From: Maricaulis sp036231565
GTDB taxonomy: Bacteria; Pseudomonadota; Alphaproteobacteria; Caulobacterales; Maricaulaceae
Length of the DNA stretch: 64,000 bases
Direction of reading: 5' to 3'
Assembly (NCBI GenBank): GCA_036231565.1
Contig: JAZAHA010000013.1
Span: 14,827 to 78,826 of the forward strand
Made by a program: the position numbers and the translations under genes. Positions 9,501 through 17,659 of the stretch are shown piece by piece. The notes under the pieces were generated by a model that was not told the origin of the DNA, did not search any database, and saw nothing but the letters and a program-made list of their open reading frames with translations. Every line of letters begins with the position of its first letter. Within the stretch, counting starts at the first letter, position 1.

Positions 9501-9679
9501 GCCAGGTCTGGGAACTCGGCGGCGAGCGTCCGCTCTATACCGAACTCCTCTATTCCACGCCGCTGCCCGGCATTCAGGGTGAAGCCAGCCTGTTCGCCCG
9601 CCAGCAGGTTGCCGGCAATGCCTTCGACCGGGCCCGGAACGATCTGGCCGCCGGCGCCAGCTTCCGTATGCGGTTCTAA
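6542..9679 (+). CDS. Secreted subtilisin-like (S8) protease with heptapeptide repeat array and C-terminal beta-barrel
   Basis: About 1045 aa. A signal peptide (1 to about 29, ending TLAQ) is followed by an uninterrupted array of 25 heptads (residues 42-216, consensus GGDINPF), a linker, and a peptidase S8 domain. Proposed active site: D350 (GLMDFS), H374 (HHGAAV), oxyanion N471 (AAGND) and S555 in GTSFAAPLVSG. The Asp-His spacing of 24 is short for the family and the usual HGT reads HGA. The C-terminal third (about 780-1045) is rich in alternating hydrophobic strands and ends SFRMRF, as in autotransporter barrels with a terminal Phe. It is therefore probably displayed at or released from the outer membrane. 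I chose MSMKRQLL at 6542 because the signal peptide begins there; a longer frame to 6473 lacks support. A terminator follows. The role of the heptad region is unknown. Confidence 0.88.
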   Translation: MSMKRQLLSSAAATVLFVSSAVFSQGTLAQEPAGQGPVRAMGGDINPFGGDINPFGGDINPFGGDINPFGGDINPFGGDINPFGGDINPFGGDINPFGGDINPFGGDINPFGGDINPFGGDINPFGGDINPFGGDINPFQASQSPFYGFVSPFWGNVEPYWGDINPFGGDINPFGGDINPFGGDINPFWGDLSTVGGDINPFGGDINPFGGDINPFWETAGGVWGVMNLGWDQIDPETGDYQPIADGLNLIFNEAENVFGDAIQSATGKSMNDAFLNALLDDFGIDPADPASLASMDAADRSEFFLTFYDNLMSYTGIDHVDHWMAATNWYPALSQMYGGGNRVRIGLMDFSTRSGDGYFQLSQGDFGSRDFHHGAAVRSLINAPLDGTGVMGVAQNADLISFDPYDDTQTTDWGTVELGMNYLALRQTDIVNLSMGVSGWTLAPEWERVFTSPFVRLFGDDTLFVLAAGNDGAAQTVDVDWTGVDTVENLLIVGSVDPGGHISSFSNRPGDACLTVRGSCQPGHRLMDRFLVAPGELILVDDGDGGVVRVSGTSFAAPLVSGAAALVKGQWGWLEGADLADVLLQSATDLGDEGVDAVYGHGLLNVAGAMAPIESGDLYVIDRRGRQVSASDVMIDGGRLRFRHGSRDTVVLFEDVNDTFRDFEISVDALTAGSSLSDNVSSIYAETYIYERTTGSSGASFTDAGLMDRPVLRRGNLEVTAFAGAADLQGRGLSRELGFQTGLRFADRSTGRDVMLGVGEGALALTGNDGFGLFSDHRPETGGVNPVLGFASGGIFAASGFQLSERTRLTVGSTMNHEERTYLIPGTGEERPLHDGLSAYQAMALNVAIEHRLTDTTTLHGAVTQLHEATGLLGAQGTGPLDFSGGADTSAFSMGVDTELTPRLRLSASTTAAVTRQTAFDSGLLGLDDNIVSTAAQMSIQYSGIAGDADAVRVSLMQPLHVETGSLRYTAARVTDRETGALGFDSQVWELGGERPLYTELLYSTPLPGIQGEASLFARQQVAGNAFDRARNDLAAGASFRMRF
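6665..7189 (+). repeat. 21-bp tandem repeat array (25 in-frame units)
   Basis: Twenty-five units of 21 bp encode the heptad array of the S8 protease. Units 1-14 (6665-6958) are all GGDINPF and differ only at a few synonymous sites (ggc/ggt/ggg, ttt/ttc). Units 15-17 are degenerate (QASQSPF, YGFVSPF, WGNVEPY). Units 18-25 return to (G/W)GDINPF with one WGDLSTV. Near-identity at the DNA level in the first block points to recent expansion by slippage or unequal recombination. Every unit keeps the frame, so copy number can change without breaking the gene. Confidence 0.95.
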
Positions 9680-9727
9680 ACATCGCCCCGCCCGCGCGGC
9701 GGATGTGATTTGCAAGTAAAATCAAGG

Positions 9728-9753
9728 CCCTTTCGCAATCGCGAAGGGGTTTT
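9728..9753 (+). terminator. Rho-independent terminator after the S8 protease gene
   Basis: CCCTTTCGC and GCGAAGGGG form a 9-bp stem (one G-U pair) around an AATC loop and are followed at once by TTTT. It lies 49 bp after the protease stop and before the EAL gene. Confidence 0.85.
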
Positions 9754-9765
9754 GGTTTATATTAA

Positions 9766-9781
9766 CTTGCATGTCCTAACC
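9766..9781 (+). promoter_or_regulatory. Copy of the CTTGCR-N6-WACC box upstream of the EAL gene
   Basis: The sequence CTTGCATGTCCTAACC matches the box repeated in the 28-45 kb catabolic cluster (CTTGCR, six variable bases, WACC). It sits 43 bp before the start of the EAL-domain gene and after a terminator, so it is in a promoter position. Whether the same protein binds here is inference. Confidence 0.4.
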
Positions 9782-9824
9782 TCCCGTCCGGTGGACCTGC
9801 CGTGTTGGGGAGGCAAGTGAGTCA

Positions 9825-12425
9825 ATGCAGCGGCTAATCCTGGCGATCGCAGGCGCATGTCTGCTGCTCGGAGCAATGTGCGAACCCGCATCCGGCCATG
9901 GCCGGATGGACGATACCGTGCCTGCGAGCACCTATCGGCAGGCTGTCGAGTCGGCCCAGGCGGTCATGATGGCCTCGCCGCAGGAAGCGCTCGAGCGCGC
10001 CCGCACGGCGGAAGCCCTGATTCCGACCATTACCGATTTCACCGATCCGGCCACGGCCCAGGCAACGGTCTGGTGGCTGCAGGCGGAAGCGCTCTTGCGC
10101 CTGGCCCGGTTCGAGGACGCCCTGCCCGTCGCCAACCGCGCACTCGAGGCACTGGGCCGGAACCCGCCCAGCACCAAGCTTCACGCGGATATCCTCACCG
10201 CCCTCGGCCGCATTCACAAGATGCTGGGCGGCCATGGCGAAGCGCTGGAAAACTACCAGAACGCCTATGATATCTACCGGGACATCGGTGAGCCGCGCAG
10301 TGAATCCATTACCCTGCAGGGCATCGCCTCGCTCTACACGGACGCACGTCAGTATGAGCGCGCGGTCGAGTATTTCCGCCACGCGCTGGAGCGCTATCAG
10401 GATCCGGCACTCGGCCTGTCGGCCAACAATAACATCGCCAATGCGCTGACCCAGCTGGAACGTTATGATGAGGCCGAACTCGCCTTCGAGGCGGCGCTGA
10501 CGCTCGCACGCGACATGGAGAGCGCGTCGCTGGAGGCCCGCATCCTCGAAAACCTCGCGATCATGCAGGTCGAGGCCGGTCATTATGACGACGCTACAGC
10601 CAGTATCGATCTGGCCTTCGAACGTGTCAGCGACATGCCGGACCTGGAGTGGACTCGCTTTTTCTGGGGCGTGCGTTCCGAGATCGCCTATGCCCGAGGC
10701 GACATCTCGACGGCCATCGATCACATGGAACGTGTCTTCGACGGGCGGGACCTGACAACCACGACACAAGCCTACATCACCTATCACGAGATGGCGGCCC
10801 AGCTCTATGAGTCCGAAGGAGACTGGCGCCAGGCGATGGAGCACCTGCGTGCCTTCAAACGGCTCGCTGACGACCGCGCCGAATTCGCCGCCTCTGCCAA
10901 TACGGCCCTGATCAACGCACAGTTCGACTTCGCCATCCAGGAAATGGAGATCGACCGGCTGCGGATCGAGGGTCTGCAGCGCGAACTCGCCCTGCAGAAC
11001 TCCCGCGCCAGCCAGCGCGTGATCGCCGCAACCGCCGCGCTGGCCCTGGTGCTGATGCTGCTGATCGTCGCCGTCGTGCGCCAGCGTTCGGCCAAGGAGC
11101 GCGCGCGCATCCTCGCCCGTACGCTGTACGAGGACTCCCAGACCGGCCTGCCCTCCCGCGCTGCGCTCGAGCGCAGCCTGGCCGAATGCGCCGTGCGCTC
11201 GGATGTGCCGCCGAATGTCATCGCCCTCCAGCTCAATCGCCGCAAACACCTTGAAAGCGTTCTGGGTTTCACCAAATTCGCCGAGATCCAGGCCCGCATG
11301 GCTGCCCGCCTGCGCGAGATCGAGCCGGTCGACGCCGTCTACAGTATCTCGCCCGGCATGCTCGGCATTCTGGCGACCTGCCGCACGGCCGACGACGCCC
11401 TGGCCCTGGCCCGGGCCTGTGTGGAACGTCTGGCCGAGCCTGTCCGGATTGCCGACCTTGATATCGACGTCTCGGTCCGCGGCGGCGTCGGGATCGGCGA
11501 CGATCCGGAATTGTGCATCCGCCACGCGACGATTGCCGTTCACCAGGCACAACAGCACCGTGAGGCTGCAGCCCTGTTCGATGCCGGCCAGTACGGCGAC
11601 CCGTCGCGCAATCTGACCCTGATGACCCGCATGCTCCAGGCGACCCGGTCGGGCGATATGAGCATGCACTACCAGCCCAAGCTGAACCTGCGTACCGGGC
11701 GCTACCAGTCTGCCGAAGCACTGTGCCGCTGGTTCGATCCGCAGCAGGGCTTCATCCCGCCGTCGGCCTTTATCCATCAGGCCGAGGAGATGGGGCATAT
11801 CCGCGCGCTCACCGAATGGGCGATCCAGCGGGTGATCGACGACCAGCGCCGCTTTGCCGAAGCCGGTCACGATATCTGCGTTGCGACCAATATCTCCGGT
11901 GCGCTCGTCTGCGATACGGATTTCGTCAATATCGCCCTTGATCTGATCAAGACGGCCTCGGGCCGGATCACGTTCGAGATCACGGAAACTGCCGTGATGG
12001 ACGATCCGGAACTGGCCATCGCCAACCTGAACCGCATCAACGAGGCGGGCGTGCGCCTGTCGATCGACGATTACGGTTCAGGCCTGTCCTCACTGGCCTA
12101 TCTGCGCACGCTGCCGGCGCGCGAACTGAAGCTCGACCGTGCCTTCGTGCAGCACGTGGCGACCTCTGAACGCGACCGCATGGTGGTGAAATCGACCGTC
12201 GATCTCGCCCACAATCTCGGCCTGGATCTCGTCGCCGAAGGTGTCGAGGACGAGGCCGGGCTGGCGATCGTGAAACTGCTGGGCTGCGACTGGGCGCAGG
12301 GCTTCGGCCTGTCCAAGCCGCTGCCGGTGCCGGAACTGGTCGCCTTCCTCGATGCTGCGAAGGCAGCGGGAGCCGTCGACCTGCCGGCCCCCGCCTTCAC
12401 TCCGCGCCAGATCGGCACGCGTTGA
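9825..12425 (+). CDS. TPR sensor, degenerate GGDEF and EAL domain c-di-GMP phosphodiesterase
   Basis: An 866-aa protein: signal-like N-terminus, a TPR-type helical-repeat region (about 30-360) predicted to be periplasmic, a coiled-coil stretch, one membrane helix (about 400-420), a degenerate GGDEF domain and a C-terminal EAL domain. The GGDEF part keeps the fold (TGLPSRAALERSL; VRGGVGIG) but has no GGDEF signature, reading SPGMLG there, so it is not a cyclase. The EAL part keeps the residues expected for hydrolysis of c-di-GMP: E631 of EAL, TNIS, EITE, DDYGSG (748-753), LKLD, AEGVE and QGFGL. It probably couples binding at the periplasmic repeats to lowering of c-di-GMP. The stop abuts the convergent S9 peptidase gene with no spacer. 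Confidence 0.9.
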   Translation: MQRLILAIAGACLLLGAMCEPASGHGRMDDTVPASTYRQAVESAQAVMMASPQEALERARTAEALIPTITDFTDPATAQATVWWLQAEALLRLARFEDALPVANRALEALGRNPPSTKLHADILTALGRIHKMLGGHGEALENYQNAYDIYRDIGEPRSESITLQGIASLYTDARQYERAVEYFRHALERYQDPALGLSANNNIANALTQLERYDEAELAFEAALTLARDMESASLEARILENLAIMQVEAGHYDDATASIDLAFERVSDMPDLEWTRFFWGVRSEIAYARGDISTAIDHMERVFDGRDLTTTTQAYITYHEMAAQLYESEGDWRQAMEHLRAFKRLADDRAEFAASANTALINAQFDFAIQEMEIDRLRIEGLQRELALQNSRASQRVIAATAALALVLMLLIVAVVRQRSAKERARILARTLYEDSQTGLPSRAALERSLAECAVRSDVPPNVIALQLNRRKHLESVLGFTKFAEIQARMAARLREIEPVDAVYSISPGMLGILATCRTADDALALARACVERLAEPVRIADLDIDVSVRGGVGIGDDPELCIRHATIAVHQAQQHREAAALFDAGQYGDPSRNLTLMTRMLQATRSGDMSMHYQPKLNLRTGRYQSAEALCRWFDPQQGFIPPSAFIHQAEEMGHIRALTEWAIQRVIDDQRRFAEAGHDICVATNISGALVCDTDFVNIALDLIKTASGRITFEITETAVMDDPELAIANLNRINEAGVRLSIDDYGSGLSSLAYLRTLPARELKLDRAFVQHVATSERDRMVVKSTVDLAHNLGLDLVAEGVEDEAGLAIVKLLGCDWAQGFGLSKPLPVPELVAFLDAAKAAGAVDLPAPAFTPRQIGTR

Positions 12426-14510
12426 TTACGCATCGTCCTCCTCGTCACCCGGATCGACGGGCAGAGGCTGCCACTCATAGGCCTCGCGGCCCAGATGCCG
12501 GGCATACCAGTCCAGTTCGGCATTGATGCGAAACAGGCGGTGCGACAGGTCCGAGAAGGAATGTCCCTCGCCCGGCGCCAGGTAGAGCCGCGTCTCGACA
12601 CCCAGATTGCGCAGCGCCTGGTAGAGCATGATCGATTGTGACGGGTGCACCCGCTCGTCATTCTCGCCGGCAAAGATCAGGGTCGGCGTGGTCACCCGGT
12701 AGAGGTCCCGCAGCAGGGATTGCGGCTGGAACACCGTCTCCAGTGCCCCCTCGGCCCAGGCATCGGCTCCGAACAAGAGACGGCGCGCCTGGCGGGTATC
12801 GCTGGTCAGATGGTGCACGGCCCAGTCGACGGCCCCGGCCCCGGACGAGGCTGCGCGGAAGCGGTCCGTCGTGGTGATCAGCCGGTTGGTCATGTGACCG
12901 CCGGCGCTCCAGCCCGACATGATCAGCTGCTCGGGATCGGCACGCCCTGTCTCGACGAGATAGTCGACCCCGCTCATCACATCGCGGTCGGCATGGGCGA
13001 AATAAGTGCCGTGCATGGCCTGCATGAAGGCGTCGCCATAGCCGGTGCCGCCGCGATAATTCACCCACAGCACGCCATAGCCCTGTGCGGTCATGACCGG
13101 CACATAGCGCCCCCATTTCCACATGCCGAACTCATCCGCCGAGCGCGGCCCGCCATGGGCCTGCACGACAAGCGGCGGCGGACCGTCACCGGTGCGGACC
13201 AGCGGCGGGAAGTAGAAGCCCTCGATCACCTGGCCGTCATGACTGGTCCAGCGGATCAGCTGCTGCTCCGGCAGGTGATAGGGCGCGACGGTGGCCGCAC
13301 CGATCGTCGTCAGGCGGGTTTCCGCCCCGTCGGCCGTGATCCGCCAGAGATCGCCATTCGTCGCCGGCGTCTCGAACAGGGCGACGGCATTGCCCGCTGC
13401 ATCCAGCGACCAGTCGGCCAGGTGCCGGTCGTGCAGCGACAGCGCCGTCACCGCGCCGCTTTCCGCATCGATGCGCACCAGGCCGGAGCGCACACCGGCC
13501 TGCACCGCCATGACCAGCGTCTCGCCATCGGGCAGCCAGGCCATGCCGTCGACCTCGAAATCGAACCCCTCGGTCAGGATCCGGCTCTCATTGGTCTCCA
13601 GATCGATGACGATGAGATTGTTCTGAACATAGTCGAGCCCGGCGCCGCTGACGCGTGCCTTGTAGGCAATCCGCCGGCCGTCGGGCGACAGGCGGGCATT
13701 GCTTTCCATCCAGTTGTTGGCGGTGATGCGGCGGAACTGGCCGCCCGGTTCGGGCGTCTCGCTGATCCAGAGCTCGCTGTCATAGGCGGAGTCCAGATCG
13801 GCGGCCGGTGCGATGCGGATCAGCACGGCGCCGCTGGCAGCCACATCATAGCTGCGCACCGACCAGTCGCCCTGCGTCATGCGCTGGCGCGCACCGCTGT
13901 CGACATCGACCCGCCAGAGATGGCGGTGCCGCGTGGTCTCGAAATAGGGCTCGATCAGCTCGACCCGGTCACGCCGGTCGCGCTGCTCGTCGCTGAGATC
14001 GTCGGTCGCCAGGTAGTAGATGAACTGTCCGTCCGGCGACCAGGACATGCTCTGCACGGACGTGGGGTGGCGGGTCAGCCGGCGCAGATCGCTGCCATCG
14101 GCATTGGCCAGGAAGACCTCGTCTTCCTTGCGCCCCTCCGGCGGCTGGTCCGCCGCCAGCATCCGGCCGTCGGGCGAGAAGGCCACCGTATCCGCTTCGT
14201 CGAAGCCGGACAGATAGCTCAGCTGACCGGAGGCGATATCGAGCACCCAGTACCGGTCAACCAGCTCGTCCTCGGCCCAGTCGGCATGGGTCAGCGTGAC
14301 GATCGCACGCTGACCGTCATCGGCCAGCGAGACTTCGCTGATATGGCGAAGCGCCACCATCTCGACCGGTGTCATATACCGGTCGGCCGCCGGGATTTCC
14401 GGCCGGGCGGCAAGCGTTGCAGGCAGCGGGTCTTCGGCGAAGGCAGGGTGCAGGGATGCGCTCGCGGCCAGCATCGCGGCCACGGCGGGAAAAGCAGAAT
14501 GACGGAACAT
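12426..14510 (-). CDS. Exported S9-family prolyl oligopeptidase-like peptidase
   Basis: A 694-aa serine peptidase of the acylaminoacyl-peptidase/DPP-IV type. A signal peptide (1-25, ending AFA) is followed by a beta-propeller of WD-like blades (SFSPDG-type motifs such as VAFSPDGRM, SWSPDGQF and RLSPDGRR) and an alpha/beta-hydrolase catalytic domain. Catalytic triad as read: S535 in GWSAGG, D618 in AGENDERV, H650 in GEGHSF. It should cleave short peptides in the periplasm. It follows two TonB receptors and a Fec-type signalling pair on the same strand, so imported oligopeptides are the likely substrates. A 120-bp gap with a long hairpin separates it from the receptor, so it may be read separately. 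Confidence 0.92.
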   Translation of the reverse strand: MFRHSAFPAVAAMLAASASLHPAFAEDPLPATLAARPEIPAADRYMTPVEMVALRHISEVSLADDGQRAIVTLTHADWAEDELVDRYWVLDIASGQLSYLSGFDEADTVAFSPDGRMLAADQPPEGRKEDEVFLANADGSDLRRLTRHPTSVQSMSWSPDGQFIYYLATDDLSDEQRDRRDRVELIEPYFETTRHRHLWRVDVDSGARQRMTQGDWSVRSYDVAASGAVLIRIAPAADLDSAYDSELWISETPEPGGQFRRITANNWMESNARLSPDGRRIAYKARVSGAGLDYVQNNLIVIDLETNESRILTEGFDFEVDGMAWLPDGETLVMAVQAGVRSGLVRIDAESGAVTALSLHDRHLADWSLDAAGNAVALFETPATNGDLWRITADGAETRLTTIGAATVAPYHLPEQQLIRWTSHDGQVIEGFYFPPLVRTGDGPPPLVVQAHGGPRSADEFGMWKWGRYVPVMTAQGYGVLWVNYRGGTGYGDAFMQAMHGTYFAHADRDVMSGVDYLVETGRADPEQLIMSGWSAGGHMTNRLITTTDRFRAASSGAGAVDWAVHHLTSDTRQARRLLFGADAWAEGALETVFQPQSLLRDLYRVTTPTLIFAGENDERVHPSQSIMLYQALRNLGVETRLYLAPGEGHSFSDLSHRLFRINAELDWYARHLGREAYEWQPLPVDPGDEEDDA

Positions 14511-14564
14511 GGTATCCTCGCGACGCCTTGCCGGCGCCGTCCAGTCAAAGCGTTGGAAGAGTGC

Positions 14565-14605
14565 CCGGCACCCTGCCCTGCCATAAAGACAGGACAGGGT
14601 GCCGG
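14565..14605 (-). terminator. Long GC-rich hairpin between receptor and peptidase genes
   Basis: CCGGCACCCTG pairs perfectly with CAGGGTGCCGG (11 bp) and an inner CCTG/CAGG stem continues after a one-base mismatch. It lies just after the receptor stop on the minus strand. No U-tract follows, so it is not a textbook intrinsic terminator; it may weaken readthrough into the peptidase gene or protect a 3' end. Confidence 0.5.
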
Positions 14606-14629
14606 ACCCAATCGTCTCGGAGGATGAGA

Positions 14630-17533
14630 CTAGAAGCGGGAGCGGACACCGACGTAGAACTGGCGTCCGATCGGATCGTTCTGCGGCCCCTTCAGGTTGG
14701 ACGTGCTGCCCGAGTTGAAATTGCTGGGCAGGAAGGTGCCGTAATCGTCGAACAGATTGTTGATGCCGGCATAAACCGTGGTGCGGTACTCGTCACCGAA
14801 GCGGTAGCGGGCATAGATGTTCGACACGAAGCGGTCATCGGCCTCGAAATAGTAGGGATCGCTCGGATCCACATCGAGATCGTCGATGCCGCCGGACTCA
14901 TACTTCAGCGTATAGCTGGCGTAGAAGTCGCCGCGGCTCCAGGACAGACGAGCCCGCGCTTCGTGGGTCGGGTCGTACATCGAACCGTTGGAGTCCTCGC
15001 GCACCGGCGTACCGGCTTCACCGATGAACTCGTACTCGTCAGCCAGCGAGCGCGAATAGCGCAGGTCGAGGCCGAACTCACCCGGCACGGACTGCACTTC
15101 AAAGTCCCACAGCACCGACACGTCGATGCCTTCGGACAGCAGCTCGTTGAGGTTTTCCTGGCGGTTGATCACCTCGATTACCCGGCCGTTCGACGTGTCG
15201 CGCGTGACGACATCGCAAAAACGGTTGTTCGGGAAGTTCGGCGAGCCATAGCACAGGTCGACCGTGGTCTGGGTAGAAACCGAGCCGATCGCGTCTTCGA
15301 CCTTGATATTGTAGTAGTCGACAATGACGACGAGGTCTTCGGCAAAGGACGGCGCCCATACAGCACCGACGGTGAAGGTGTCGGCGGTTTCCTCGGTCAG
15401 CGTGTTGTTGCCGGCATTCGGCGCATTCACCGAGCCGTCGAACTCGAAGGGCTGTCCGACGTTATTGGGATCGGCGAAGAAGGCCTGGATGCCAGGATTG
15501 CTGAGACAATTGGCAGCGATTACGGCCGGATCGAAACCGGTACCCGGCGGGGCGGTGACACCCGAACCGTCCGGCCGGAGGCCATCACACGGATCCCGCA
15601 GATCGTCAGCGTCCTGACGCGGCGCCGAGTAGAATTCGGTGATCGTGGGAGCCCGTTGCGAGCGTGAATACTGCGTACGGAAACGCAGCGTGTCAGTCGG
15701 TTCCCAGTAGCCCCCCACATTGTAGGACGAGATCGTGCCGATCGTGGAATAGTCGGCCACCCGCGCGGCAAGCTGTGCCGTGACGTTTTCCAGAACCGGA
15801 ATTTCGACTTCGGCAAACGCCTCGACCACGTCGAAGCTGGCTTCAATTTCCGGGATCACCGACAGGCTGGTGGTCTCTTCCAGAATGATGGCGTCGACAT
15901 TCGTGTCCTGGGTTTCTTCACGCCATTCCAGACCGAAGGCAGCGGACACCGCACCGGCCGGCGCGTCGAACAGCTCGCCATTCATCGAGCCGCCGATCAC
16001 GGTCTGCTCGCGGATCTGCTGCACATGGCCGTCGATACGGATGTAGTCGGCCATTTCCGGCGTGATCGACCCCTCACCGAAAATATTCAGCGGGATACAG
16101 CCATCGGCACGGGCACCGGCATCGGCGCACTGATAGCCGCCGGCCCCGTCGGACTCGACATCCAAGGCATAGTGGATGTTGAGATAGTTCAGGTTGTTGC
16201 CCTGGATCTGGTTCTGCTCGAACCGGCCATAGGTGGCGAAGGCATTCCACTGCCAGGTCTCGCCGACCTCGCCCGTCAGACCGGTGGCAAGGCGCATCGT
16301 CTCGCGCTCATTGTCACGGGTTTCCTGCCCCACTTCGACAAAGCGGCGGTACCAGCTGACCGAGCCTGAACGCGTCTCCTCGACGGCCGCCGGGATGAAG
16401 GGATGGTCGCTGGCGATCTGGCCGATATCGAACGTATTGCCGATCGGGCCGATATCGGTGGAGTAGATCGCGGACTCGTAGGAGCCCTCATAAAGGCTGT
16501 CGACACGCGACCAGAGCAGGTCCGCAAACACCTCGATGCGCGGCGTCAGCTCGTAGCGGCCACGGGCAGCAGCTGTGTAGGCTGTGACTTCCGGAGACAG
16601 GGTGCGGCCCGGACGGTAGTTCCAGCCATCCAGCGCGGTCTCGAAGCCGATGGCCGGATCCCGGCCGTCATCGGGAGCGAGGGATTTGTCATTGTACCAG
16701 ACGCCATCGACATTCCAGGCATCGTCGCTCTCGAAGCGGCCACCCGGGATGTAGGAGGTCAGCGAGTAGTCATTGTACTCGCCATTGCCCGACCAGTCGT
16801 CGGTGCGCAACGAGTCGGGACGGGTCTCGTCGGCATAGACCGCAGTCTCATGGTCATAGCTCAGCGCCACCATGATATTGCCGCGGTCATTGTCGAAATT
16901 GCGGCCCATCGTCAGTTCGAGCGTGGTTTCCCGTTCACCGCTCGCATCGGCCCAGCCATAGCGGGCCTCGGCCTCGACGCCTTCCATATTGCGCTCGAGG
17001 ATGATGTTGGCCACGCCGGCAATGGCGTCGGAACCGTAGATCGCCGAGGCGCCGCCGGTGGTGACTTCGATGGAGTCCACGAAACCGGCCGGAATGGTCT
17101 GCAGGCTGACGCGTTCGCCATTGCCCGAGTTCGACACGGCGCGGCGGCCATCGATCAGGACCAGCGTCCGCTCGGAGCCGAGGCCACGCAGGTTGATGGT
17201 CGAAAGACCGGAATTCTGGATGCTCAGATCGGTGCTTTCCGGCGACAGGCTGGAATCAACGCCCGGGATATCAACCAGGATTTCGCCGACATCCACCGTG
17301 CCGGACTCGTCGATATCGTCCGTCGTGAAGATCTGGGTCGGGATCGCCGTGGTGGCATTGGAACGCCGGATGCGCGAGCCGGTGACCACGATCGTGTCTT
17401 CGCTGGAGGCCTGCGTATCGGCGGAAGCATCCTGCGCCATCGCGGCGCCGCCGAGCAGCATGGCAGCGGCGGACACACCGCCCATCAGCATGGCCCGGCC
17501 CGTGGTCCATGCGGTTCGATTACCCAAACTCAT
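14630..17533 (-). CDS. TonB-dependent outer-membrane receptor
   Basis: About 967 aa. A signal peptide (ending AAMAQ) precedes a plug domain starting near IVVTGSRIRRSN and containing STINLRGLGSERTLVLIDGRR and SIEVTTGGASAIYGSDAIAG, then a 22-strand-type barrel ending YVGVRSRF. This plug style is common in alphaproteobacterial and xanthomonad receptors placed beside peptidases. I chose the ATG at 17533 (MSLGNRTAW), which has AAGGGG upstream and opens the signal peptide; a longer frame to 17632 has no support. It lacks the STN signalling domain of the next receptor, to which it is clearly paralogous, so it is an import-only partner. Substrate by context: peptides. Confidence 0.92.
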   Translation of the reverse strand: MSLGNRTAWTTGRAMLMGGVSAAAMLLGGAAMAQDASADTQASSEDTIVVTGSRIRRSNATTAIPTQIFTTDDIDESGTVDVGEILVDIPGVDSSLSPESTDLSIQNSGLSTINLRGLGSERTLVLIDGRRAVSNSGNGERVSLQTIPAGFVDSIEVTTGGASAIYGSDAIAGVANIILERNMEGVEAEARYGWADASGERETTLELTMGRNFDNDRGNIMVALSYDHETAVYADETRPDSLRTDDWSGNGEYNDYSLTSYIPGGRFESDDAWNVDGVWYNDKSLAPDDGRDPAIGFETALDGWNYRPGRTLSPEVTAYTAAARGRYELTPRIEVFADLLWSRVDSLYEGSYESAIYSTDIGPIGNTFDIGQIASDHPFIPAAVEETRSGSVSWYRRFVEVGQETRDNERETMRLATGLTGEVGETWQWNAFATYGRFEQNQIQGNNLNYLNIHYALDVESDGAGGYQCADAGARADGCIPLNIFGEGSITPEMADYIRIDGHVQQIREQTVIGGSMNGELFDAPAGAVSAAFGLEWREETQDTNVDAIILEETTSLSVIPEIEASFDVVEAFAEVEIPVLENVTAQLAARVADYSTIGTISSYNVGGYWEPTDTLRFRTQYSRSQRAPTITEFYSAPRQDADDLRDPCDGLRPDGSGVTAPPGTGFDPAVIAANCLSNPGIQAFFADPNNVGQPFEFDGSVNAPNAGNNTLTEETADTFTVGAVWAPSFAEDLVVIVDYYNIKVEDAIGSVSTQTTVDLCYGSPNFPNNRFCDVVTRDTSNGRVIEVINRQENLNELLSEGIDVSVLWDFEVQSVPGEFGLDLRYSRSLADEYEFIGEAGTPVREDSNGSMYDPTHEARARLSWSRGDFYASYTLKYESGGIDDLDVDPSDPYYFEADDRFVSNIYARYRFGDEYRTTVYAGINNLFDDYGTFLPSNFNSGSTSNLKGPQNDPIGRQFYVGVRSRF

Positions 17534-17659
17534 TCGAAATCCCCTTGTTTTTCGCACCGTCCCCTCGACCGCGCGTAGCGTTGGTAGAGGGGGAGACACG
17601 CAAGGGGGCGCATCGGGTACCCGGGCTGTCACAAATTTTGAGAAAAAGATGCCGCCGGG

